This document shows, piece after piece, positions 34,386 through 41,585 of a stretch of DNA of 41,585 bases. The position numbers and the translations under genes were made by a program. The notes beneath the pieces were generated by a model. That model worked only from the letters and a program-made list of their open reading frames with translations, did not search any database and was not told where the DNA came from. The first letter of the stretch is position 1, and every line of letters starts with the position of its first letter. The stretch comes from Candidatus Shapirobacteria bacterium (GTDB taxonomy: Bacteria > Patescibacteriota > Microgenomatia > UBA12405), in NCBI GenBank assembly GCA_016188545.1, contig JACPHO010000004.1:1-41585 (forward strand), given 5' to 3'.

Positions 34386-36308
34386 TTATTTTATCAGATT
34401 TAGGGATTTGGTGTTAATTAAATCCTTAATTTGGGACAAAAATTCGGAAGTTTTGATGGCACCAAGATCTTGACCATCTCGTTGACGAACGGCCACCGCG
34501 TCAGACGAGGCTTCGCGGCCACCAATAACCAGCATAAAAGGAATTTTTTCCACTTGGGCGTCTCTGATTTTGCCTTGCATTTTTTCGGGACGATCATCAA
34601 TCTCGGCTCTAATCCCCTCTTTCTTTAGCTCAGCCATGACTTGGTTGGCATAATCATGTTGGGTGTCAGTGATAGGAATTATTTTGGCCTGGACTGGTGA
34701 GAGCCAAACTGGGAATGCTCCGGCAAAATGCTCAATAATGACTCCAAAGAATCTTTCCATTGATCCCAATATTGTGCGGTGAATCATAACAGTTTGTTTT
34801 TCTTGGCCGTCATTGTCAATGAATTTTACATCTAGTCCTCGCCCCATTTTCTTGAGATATTTGGCGAGATTTTCTCTTGTTTTATATTTTTCTTTGAATG
34901 TTTTGAGTACCCAGAAATCATCGATATCCTTTTCGGAAGTTTCAGAGAATGAAGGCAAGTTGAAATCAAATTGGATCGTGCCTAGTTGCCATTCACGTCC
35001 AACTGAATCTTTTACTTTTGAGTCGATTTTTGGCCCGTAAAAAACACCCTCTCCTTCATCTACTTTGTAGTTAATGTTTTCTAGCTCGAGTGCTTTTTTT
35101 AGGGAATCTTGGGCGAAGTCCCACATTTCAATTGACCCTAAATATTTTTCCGGTCTGGTTGCCAGGTAGGCTTGATATTCCTTAAATCCAAAAATATCTT
35201 CGTAAACAAATCGGGTTAGTTGTAGAATTCCGCGAACTTCATCGATGACCTGTTGTGGGGTACAGAAAATGTGAGAATCGTCTTGAGTGAAACCACGAAC
35301 ACGGGTTAATCCATGAAGAACTCCGGCTTTTTCATAGCGGTAAACAGTGCCCAACTCACCCATTCTAAAAGGTAGCTCCCGATAACTTCGAGGGCTAGAT
35401 TTATAAATTTGGACGTGGTTTGGGCAATTCATCGGCTTTAACTGTTCGTCGATGGTATAGTCGTTTTTACTTTCACCTTCAATATTTTGGTGAAGCATGA
35501 CCGGGAACATGGAGTTGATGTATTTGGTGTAATGTCTGGTTTTGACAAACATATCCATACCGGCGATATGGGGTGTATATACCAATTGATATCCACGTCG
35601 AATATGTTCTTCTTTCCAAAACGTTTCGACTATATTTCTGATAGTTGCCAGTTTTGGATGCCACAGAATCAGTCCGGCACCTGTTAATTGATTGGTAGAA
35701 TACAGATCAAGTTCTTTACCTAGTTTTCTATGGTCACGTTTTTTAATCTCTTCGAGATTGGCGAGATGTGCTTCCAGATCGGCCTTGTTTTCAAAAGCGG
35801 TTCCATAAATTCGAGTCAACATCTTATTTTTTTCATCACCGTGCCAATATGCTCCAGCGATCGAGAGTAACTTGAATGCTTTGATTTCGCCAGTAGATTT
35901 GACGTGAGGTCCGGCACAGAGATCAACCAATTCAGTACCGGTCTTATAAACAGAAATAGCTTCTTGACGTTCTTTGATGCTGACTAGCCATTCCATTTTG
36001 TAGGGATTGTAAGCAAAAATTTTTACGGCTTGGTCGTGGTCCATTTCCTCCCTGGTTATCGGTTGATTTTCGTCAATAATTTTCTGCATTTCGGCTTCGA
36101 TCTTCGAAAAATCTTCTTTGGAGATTTTGAAATCCCCTCTTGGTTCAAAGTCGAAGTAGAATCCTTCGTCGGTAGCTGGACCCATGGCCATATAAAATTT
36201 ATCCTGGCCGTAGAGTCTAACCATGGCTTGCATAAGAGTATGCTCGGCGGAATGGCGGATTTTGTAAACTTGGTCGTCTGATTTTTGTGATGCTGTAAGT
36301 TGTGACAT
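34386..36308 (-). CDS. thrS: Threonyl-tRNA synthetase (no N-terminal TGS domain evident)
   Basis: RHSAEHTLMQAMVRLYG, MNCPNHVQIYKSSPRSYRELPFRMGELGTVYRYEKAGVLHGLTRVRGFTQDDSHIFC. Confidence 0.96.
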   Translation of the reverse strand: MSQLTASQKSDDQVYKIRHSAEHTLMQAMVRLYGQDKFYMAMGPATDEGFYFDFEPRGDFKISKEDFSKIEAEMQKIIDENQPITREEMDHDQAVKIFAYNPYKMEWLVSIKERQEAISVYKTGTELVDLCAGPHVKSTGEIKAFKLLSIAGAYWHGDEKNKMLTRIYGTAFENKADLEAHLANLEEIKKRDHRKLGKELDLYSTNQLTGAGLILWHPKLATIRNIVETFWKEEHIRRGYQLVYTPHIAGMDMFVKTRHYTKYINSMFPVMLHQNIEGESKNDYTIDEQLKPMNCPNHVQIYKSSPRSYRELPFRMGELGTVYRYEKAGVLHGLTRVRGFTQDDSHIFCTPQQVIDEVRGILQLTRFVYEDIFGFKEYQAYLATRPEKYLGSIEMWDFAQDSLKKALELENINYKVDEGEGVFYGPKIDSKVKDSVGREWQLGTIQFDFNLPSFSETSEKDIDDFWVLKTFKEKYKTRENLAKYLKKMGRGLDVKFIDNDGQEKQTVMIHRTILGSMERFFGVIIEHFAGAFPVWLSPVQAKIIPITDTQHDYANQVMAELKKEGIRAEIDDRPEKMQGKIRDAQVEKIPFMLVIGGREASSDAVAVRQRDGQDLGAIKTSEFLSQIKDLINTKSLNLIK

Positions 36309-36410
36309 AGAAAAAAAATTTCTAACTTCTAATTTCCAATTTCAAAAAAAGTGGAAATGACTTGATTTATTATATAAAAATTAAAATAAAAGTTACTGAT
36401 TGAAAAATTA

Positions 36411-36438
36411 ACGGATTCCCGCCTTCGCGGGAATGACA
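36411..36438. repeat. Palindromic element GGATTCCCGCCTTCGCGGGAATGACAG
   Basis: Perfect 8-bp stem ATTCCCGC-CTTC-GCGGGAAT; a motif commonly seen as a dispersed intergenic palindrome in bacteria. Confidence 0.85.
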
Positions 36439-36513
36439 GATCGAGCCCAGGCATGGGAAACTCAAATTACCCACGAATGGGCAATGTAGTAGTCGTAATT
36501 ACAAATGATGACA

Positions 36514-36590
36514 TGGTGACCGCTAGTGGACTTGAACCACTGACCTTTTCAATGTCAATGAAATGCTCTAGCCAACTGAGCTAAGCGGTC
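36514..36590 (-). tRNA. tRNA-Val (anticodon GAC), CCA encoded
   Basis: Reverse complement GACCGCT-TA-GCTCAGTTGGCTAGAGC-A-TTTCA-TTGACAT-TGAAA-AGGTC-AGTGG-TTCAAGT-CCACT-AGCGGTC-A-CCA. Confidence 0.96.
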
Positions 36591-36710
36591 GAATTGTAAA
36601 GTGTATCAGTCAACTTTGGCTTGACTTGTTTAAGAGTCGGATGACTGAGCTAACCCTCCTTCACTACGTTACGGACGGGCGAAGGCGGTCGATAGAGGGA
36701 TTATAACAGA

Positions 36711-37286
36711 CTAACCAATGCTTCGGGAGACTCCGGATTCATCACTGAACATAAAGGCGTCGCCACCTTTTTTCTTGTTTTTAGCCGTGTTCCAAAAATA
36801 ATTACGTTTCTTTTTCTTGGAGGCGAAAGCTTGAACCCAGAGACACGTTTCAGATATGCTTTGGCGAACAGTAGCAATAAAATTGCGGATGCGGATGAAA
36901 AAATTTACTTGATACTCGGATATGTCGGTAATTTCATTGATGGCGATATTTTCGACACTTTTTTCAAGATTGTCGGTATTGTTGGCTAGCTTGGCAATTT
37001 CACTCCTCAGCTCTACTAGGGCTTTTTCCAAGTCCTTTTGACGTTGATCAAACAAAACTTGGACTTCGTGCTGGAGGTGGCTGATACCCGAAAAAATCTC
37101 TTTAGACGACGGAGATTTTTCCCCAAATTCAATAGTTTGACCTATTCCTAAGATTCCTCGAAGGCTAAATTTTTGTGGAGGTAGAGGAGATGAGTTGGTC
37201 TGTGATTCCGGCTGTGATTCGCTGCCAAAGAAATTTTTGGTATGTACTTTTTTTGGGTCACTTTTTGTTACACTTCCCCCTGCCAT
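36711..37286 (-). CDS. Hypothetical protein
   Basis: Long ORF with coherent composition; coiled-coil-like middle, basic NYFWNTAKNKKKGGDAF near the C-terminus. Confidence 0.75.
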   Translation of the reverse strand: MAGGSVTKSDPKKVHTKNFFGSESQPESQTNSSPLPPQKFSLRGILGIGQTIEFGEKSPSSKEIFSGISHLQHEVQVLFDQRQKDLEKALVELRSEIAKLANNTDNLEKSVENIAINEITDISEYQVNFFIRIRNFIATVRQSISETCLWVQAFASKKKKRNYFWNTAKNKKKGGDAFMFSDESGVSRSIG

Positions 37287-37380
37287 GGCGGGATTATAAC
37301 AAAAATTTACAATTTTTGTTGTTACGCTTTAGATCGTAATAAACTTATTTTCAAAGCGGAATTCTTGTAATATCAAAAAA

Positions 37381-38187
37381 CTAAAGCTTTTTCAAAAACT
37401 CAAATACTTTTTGTTGTGTTAGTAAGTAGTAGACCAAGTTGAGGTTTTTTGCCAAGTCTTTGTTTTTGGAGATAACCTCATCGGCTTCTTTGTCGGAAAC
37501 AGTGATGTTGTTAGTTTTGGCGATATGGTCAATACAAAGATTTGTAATCCATTCTTGACGGATTTGAATGTGGAGCTCTCCCTGATACTTTTCCAAAGTT
37601 GTATTTTTAGATTTAAGATAACTATTGATAGTTAGACCTGCTTGTTGAGTTTGGTCTACGAGTTGGGACATTTTATTCTCAACATCGTTTTTAATAAGCA
37701 TTTCTGGAATATCTACCTTGGCATTTTTGATCAGACTGGCTATGGTTTGATTGAGTCGGTCGTTATCGTCGGTAGCAGTGCTATTGATTTTCTTAATATC
37801 TGCTTGATAGTCCTTGGTAAGTTCGACTTGGGGAAGCTCACAGCCGATCATTTCGACTTGCCATTCTTTACCGAGTTCGAGTGGTGGGTTGACAACTTTA
37901 ATTTGGGGTTGAACGATCGGATGGAGTTTGTTTTCAGCAACAACATCACTATAGAGTTTGCTGATTAGAGTGGTGAGAATTTCTTCGATAATACGGTGTT
38001 CATGGATATTTTCTTTTACAATATTAAGAGGTGCTTTACCCTTTCGAAAACCTTTAGATTCAAAATTTGCCTGAGCTGTTGAAAGAACTTTATCATTAGT
38101 TTTGTTAATTTCTTCGACTGAAAAAGAGCCGGTAATGACAAAAGTCTTGTCTTTGTTGGGTGTAAATGTGGTGGTTTTGTTGTCCAT
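37381..38187 (-). CDS. tig: Trigger-factor-like protein lacking an evident PPIase domain
   Basis: FESKGFRKGKAPLNIVKENIHEHRIIEEILTTLISKLYSDVV is the trigger factor ribosome-binding signature; total length ~268 aa. Confidence 0.85.
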   Translation of the reverse strand: MDNKTTTFTPNKDKTFVITGSFSVEEINKTNDKVLSTAQANFESKGFRKGKAPLNIVKENIHEHRIIEEILTTLISKLYSDVVAENKLHPIVQPQIKVVNPPLELGKEWQVEMIGCELPQVELTKDYQADIKKINSTATDDNDRLNQTIASLIKNAKVDIPEMLIKNDVENKMSQLVDQTQQAGLTINSYLKSKNTTLEKYQGELHIQIRQEWITNLCIDHIAKTNNITVSDKEADEVISKNKDLAKNLNLVYYLLTQQKVFEFLKKL

Positions 38188-38205
38188 AGTTAGGGCTATG
38201 ATATC

Positions 38206-38835
38206 ATGAAGAAGCGAATAAAGATGCAAAAAGTAATCAGCCAAATTAGTCGATTTGTGTTCACGTCAGTACTGGTCGTTTTACTGTTGGTATTGGCTGT
38301 AGTTGAGGTGCTGGTATTAACAAACGAAAAGAAGGAACAGTCCCCTTCACAATTGGCCGTTTCCCACTCTAATAATGTAGTATTGGCAAATAGTGAGGGT
38401 GATGTGGCTGGCGACATGGTTGAGACACAAATTGTGGGTGAAGATGCTCGACCATTGATAATTAAAAGATATTTGGAAAAATATAAATCCCCTCTCGCTC
38501 CTTACTCTAACCTCATCTTTGAGCTGTCGGAAACATATGGGTATGAATATTATTGGATAGTTGCCATAGCCCAGCAAGAATCAAACTTATGCAAAAAAAT
38601 TCCCGAAAATTCCCACAATTGCTGGGGTTATGGAATTCATAAAAATGGAACATTACGATTTGATAGTTATGAGCTGGCATTACGAAGTTATGCTGAGTAC
38701 CTAAAAAGACAGTATTTTGACAAAGGATTGAATACTCCTGAACTAATTATGAAAAAATACACCCCGAGCTCAAATGGTTCGTGGGCGTTTGGGGTAAAAC
38801 AGTTTATTCAGCAGTTGGAATCGGGTGACTTTTAG
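38206..38835 (+). CDS. Membrane-anchored lysozyme/glucosaminidase-like protein
   Basis: N-terminal TM; IVAIAQQESNLCKKIPENSHNCWGYGIHKNGTLRFDSYELALRSYAEYLKRQYF. Confidence 0.7.
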   Translation: MKKRIKMQKVISQISRFVFTSVLVVLLLVLAVVEVLVLTNEKKEQSPSQLAVSHSNNVVLANSEGDVAGDMVETQIVGEDARPLIIKRYLEKYKSPLAPYSNLIFELSETYGYEYYWIVAIAQQESNLCKKIPENSHNCWGYGIHKNGTLRFDSYELALRSYAEYLKRQYFDKGLNTPELIMKKYTPSSNGSWAFGVKQFIQQLESGDF

Positions 38836-38890
38836 TGAACTTGTGTCCTTTTGCTAATCCAAGCATAAAAGTGCGTAATAGATCTGTATA

Positions 38891-38919
38891 TTGACTTGTC
38901 TTATATATTTTGTTATAGT
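38891..38919 (+). promoter_or_regulatory. Sigma70-type promoter TTGACT-N17-TATAGT
   Basis: Near-consensus -35/-10 with exact 17-nt spacing. Confidence 0.75.
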
Positions 38920-38923
38920 AGCC

Positions 38924-39060
38924 ACAGATCCCGGGGTGGCTCCTCTAAAAAGCATGCTCTGGGATTTTTTTTGGAAAAAATCCAGAAAAAAAACAGGAGA
39001 ATTTTGGTTTTGTACTGCTTTGAGGATTTTTTTTGGGCTTGTATGCGATACAAACCTTCT
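38924..39060 (+). ncRNA. Candidate structured leader or small RNA downstream of the promoter
   Basis: AGCCAC/GTGGCT and ATCCC/GGGAT pairings with following T8 tract; later TTGTAT-GCG-ATACAA hairpin; no ORF until 39210. Confidence 0.45.
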
Positions 39061-39209
39061 GAATAATTAAAAATAAGATTATTTTATTCATGTACTGTGG
39101 TTTGAATCAGCCACCACTTTGATCTTTTGTAGTGTTAACACGTATTTTTCCTTTTATTGTGAGATTATTTTTTTCTCAAAAATTTACAATTTGTTATAAT
39201 GTTGACCAT

Positions 39210-39452
39210 ATGACACAAACAGCCAAGATGCTGCTAGAAAAAATTACTGCAAAAATACCAAGAGTAAAGTCTCAGGTCGATGGATTGAATGGTGTATTGG
39301 AACGTGGTGAGTTTTTTAAACGGGGTGAGATTGTCCCTTTGACGGAGGCAGGTCGAAGCGTTAGACAGACATTGTTAAAACACAACCTGCTGTCGTTGGC
39401 TGATTTGTATGCCAGAAGGGAAATTGTAAGAAGGGAAATACCTAATGATTAG
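39210..39452 (+). CDS. Small hypothetical protein (start likely MTQTAKML)
   Basis: MTQTAKMLLEKITAKIPRVKSQVDGLNGVLERGEFFKRGEIVPLTEAGRSVRQTLLKHNLLSLADLYARREIVRREIPND; upstream track residues appear to be leader. Confidence 0.65.
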   Translation: MTQTAKMLLEKITAKIPRVKSQVDGLNGVLERGEFFKRGEIVPLTEAGRSVRQTLLKHNLLSLADLYARREIVRREIPND

Positions 39453-39488
39453 TTGATCCGATTTTGGAATAGGTTTACAATACCGACT

Positions 39489-40055
39489 ATGGGAATGATA
39501 TCAACAGCACAACTAAAAAGAGGTATTTATATAATCTTTCACGACGAGCCACACATGGTGGTTGATATGACTTTTGTATCTCCGGGTAAAGGTTCAGCCT
39601 TTTATAAAGTTAAACAAAAATCGCTTTATTCCGGGCGGGTTGTGGAATATACCTATAAGTCAGGAGAAAAGATAGAAGAGGTACTAGTAGAAACCCACGA
39701 AGCTGAGTACTCATATTTTGATGGAGAGGGTTATGTCTTCATCGAGCCAAGGACGTTTGAGCAATATACCGTGGCGGCTGATGTGGTGGGAGATGACAAA
39801 ATATACCTAAAAGAAGGGCTTTTGTACCGCATCAAGTTTTACGAAGAAAAACCAGTTGGCGTAACCATGCCAAAAAGTATTGTCTGTAAAGTTGTTGACG
39901 CAGAAAACTCAGTCAAGGGTGATACGGCGACTTCCGCGATGAAAAATGCAATATTGGATACGGGTGCAAAAGTACTAGTGCCATTATTTATCAAGGTTGG
40001 AGAAGAGGTGTCGATCAGCACAGAAACAGGTACGTATTTGTCGAGAAAGAATTAA
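39489..40055 (+). CDS. efp: Translation elongation factor P
   Basis: MISTAQLKRGIYIIFHDEPHMVVDMTFVSPGKGSAFYKVKQKSLYSGRVVEYTYKSGEKIEE...KVLVPLFIKVGEEVSISTETGTYLSR. Confidence 0.95.
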   Translation: MGMISTAQLKRGIYIIFHDEPHMVVDMTFVSPGKGSAFYKVKQKSLYSGRVVEYTYKSGEKIEEVLVETHEAEYSYFDGEGYVFIEPRTFEQYTVAADVVGDDKIYLKEGLLYRIKFYEEKPVGVTMPKSIVCKVVDAENSVKGDTATSAMKNAILDTGAKVLVPLFIKVGEEVSISTETGTYLSRKN

Positions 40056-40085
40056 TTTAAATTCTACTCAAATTTTTCGTTAACG

Positions 40086-40138
40086 ATTTTTATCGCTCCA
40101 GCGAGGTCCACGTTGTGGGATCAACGAGCAATAAAAAT
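40086..40138. terminator. Bidirectional terminator-like long inverted repeat
   Basis: ATTTTTAT-C-GCTC ... GAGC-A-ATAAAAAT flanking an inner CCAC-GTT-GTGG hairpin, between convergent efp and the 40175 gene. Confidence 0.65.
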
Positions 40139-40174
40139 ATTAACTTCAAAATTTGAAGTATGGAAACGATTATT

Positions 40175-40558
40175 CTATAAGCCAACTTCGGTGTCGATCT
40201 GGGGAGGGTTGAAGTTTATTCCGGTATTGACGTTGTTATCGACTTCATGAAACTTATCTTTCAAGTCTTGAGGTAACCGACGAGTGTCGGCAACTTCGGT
40301 TGGTAATGGGGTCACGTTTGAGGTTGGAGTTGGGGCTACACGGCCAGGGGCTCTGGGGGTACGCCTGGCAAAAGAGGTGATCATGGCGATTATTAGAAGC
40401 AGGAGGACTACTGTACCCAAACCGAGAAGTAGTCTTAACTTTGGATCTTCAGGAATTGACCAACCAAAGAGTTTGAACTTCTTACTAACCATTTCCTGAT
40501 CTTCTTTGGTTTGAAGTGGATTGAGGTTATCGAGGTCTTGGTTTTGATAGTCGTCCAT
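40175..40558 (-). CDS. Hypothetical single-TM membrane protein
   Basis: LLLGLGTVVLLLLIIAMITSFA helix; start adjoins the downstream end of the 40558..41451 gene. Confidence 0.75.
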   Translation of the reverse strand: MDDYQNQDLDNLNPLQTKEDQEMVSKKFKLFGWSIPEDPKLRLLLGLGTVVLLLLIIAMITSFARRTPRAPGRVAPTPTSNVTPLPTEVADTRRLPQDLKDKFHEVDNNVNTGINFNPPQIDTEVGL

Positions 40559-41451
40559 TATTGAGAATAAAATTTGGTAACAATAAGTTTTAGATCAGCT
40601 GAAATTTCCCGAAGATAGTTATTGCCCTTAATAAGTTCAATTTTGGAGTCGGGATAAAAATTAGAGAACTTTGTTTGACTCTGATTTTTGCGGGTATATG
40701 TTAGGGAGGAATTAAATGAAGTTGAGACAAGATCTGATTTTACTGTCAAACTACTAATCCACTGTTGACTTTCAGGTCTGATATTGGGGTTGTTGCGGAT
40801 GTCGGTAGCAATGTCTTGAAGTCTATCTAAAGTCAATTGGCGCAGGTTGATCTCGTGCTGGACTAATGAGGTGTAGATAACTCCCTGAATAACTATGTAT
40901 TTCTCTTTAAAGTCTTCTGTCCATTTTTTGAGATCGTCGTCATTGTTAATGGCGGGAACAACCGTGACCTGTTCTGCGAACCAAGCCTCCCATTTTCCTA
41001 GATCGATTTGGTTTTTCTCTGTCTGGGTCGGATTGGCAGATTTGTAGTCATCGAGCAAGACTCGAAGAGCCAACAAATAGGATTTAAAGGCTTTGTTGCG
41101 ACTGTTGATGGCACTGATGGCGGCAGAAAATTTTTCTTTTTGAGTAGTAATTGTGCCGTACTTGGTATAAACGCGTTTCTTGTCGACATAGACGAGATAG
41201 TCTTGCTGATATTGATCGTACTGAAAAAGATAGTCTTTTTTGTATTGATCAAAAAGCCGAGGGGTAGGAGTCGGTGGGGCTGGTGTGGCAGTAGCTGAAG
41301 CTGTGGCTGTAATTTCAGGGGTGACAGTATCGGCTGATGGTGAGGCAGAAACAGTGGAGTCTTGTGCAAAGGATGGCGAAGCTCCAGTGAGGATCAATAA
41401 AAACAGTAGTAACCACATAAATAAATATAACAGATTATGTGGGTTGGGCAC
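40558..41451 (-). CDS. Hypothetical secreted protein with Ser/Thr/Pro-rich segment
   Basis: Signal-like LLYLFMWLLLFLLILTGASPSFAQD followed by STVSASPSADTVTPEITATASATATPAPPTPTP. Confidence 0.75.
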   Translation of the reverse strand: MPNPHNLLYLFMWLLLFLLILTGASPSFAQDSTVSASPSADTVTPEITATASATATPAPPTPTPRLFDQYKKDYLFQYDQYQQDYLVYVDKKRVYTKYGTITTQKEKFSAAISAINSRNKAFKSYLLALRVLLDDYKSANPTQTEKNQIDLGKWEAWFAEQVTVVPAINNDDDLKKWTEDFKEKYIVIQGVIYTSLVQHEINLRQLTLDRLQDIATDIRNNPNIRPESQQWISSLTVKSDLVSTSFNSSLTYTRKNQSQTKFSNFYPDSKIELIKGNNYLREISADLKLIVTKFYSQ

Positions 41452-41585
41452 CGTTGTAATTTGGTCACTTTTTTAGTATGTTTTTACCTGTTCTTCGGTT
41501 AACAGTATTCAAATGACTCGGTGAAGAGTAAAATCAATGTCATGAAAAAAGATATGGTTGTGCCTATTGTTCAAGTAAAAATGTA

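Noticed and set aside
37642-37968. + strand ORF of 108 aa opposite trigger factor
   Set aside because: Antisense shadow ORF of a well-supported gene; same applies to most antisense ORFs in the track (e.g. 21177-21647, 28283-28648, 19382-19732).
38924-39060. Signal recognition particle or 6S RNA
   Set aside because: Expected conserved motifs are not visible and the structure is too short or different.
1-41585. Alternative genetic code (UGA as Gly)
   Set aside because: Several well-supported genes end at TGA without homology continuing past it, so the standard bacterial code fits.

Overview
The window looks like a compact, low-GC genome segment of Patescibacteria/CPR type (likely Microgenomates-like; inferred from gene content, standard stop codons and streamlined tig). 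Housekeeping genes include pth, ligA, a holB-like gene, rpsP-KH, rnc, nusB, rpmF, recG, PBP1A, the thrS-infC-rpmI-rplT-pheS-pheT block, a short trigger factor, efp, tRNA-Ala(CGC) and tRNA-Val(GAC). They flank a ~17 kb type IV pilus locus (pilB-pilT-pilC-pilin-pilD, eight more pilin-like genes, a secreted Hint-domain protein, a PilX-like protein, pilM-pilN-pilO). Points most worth a second look: (1) a palindromic repeat family that flanks a DUF559 endonuclease gene, encodes its C-terminal tail, and is also inserted in frame inside ligA; (2) a secreted 912-aa pilus-locus protein with a complete BIL-like Hint domain ending in HN-K; (3) a nested stem/pseudoknot RNA candidate followed by an intrinsic terminator upstream of a small gene; (4) mutually exclusive hairpins between rplT and pheS; (5) an orphan CIRCE operator with no chaperone gene nearby; (6) a strong promoter and structured leader upstream of a small gene before efp. 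All calls come from reading the sequence; no database search or folding was run.
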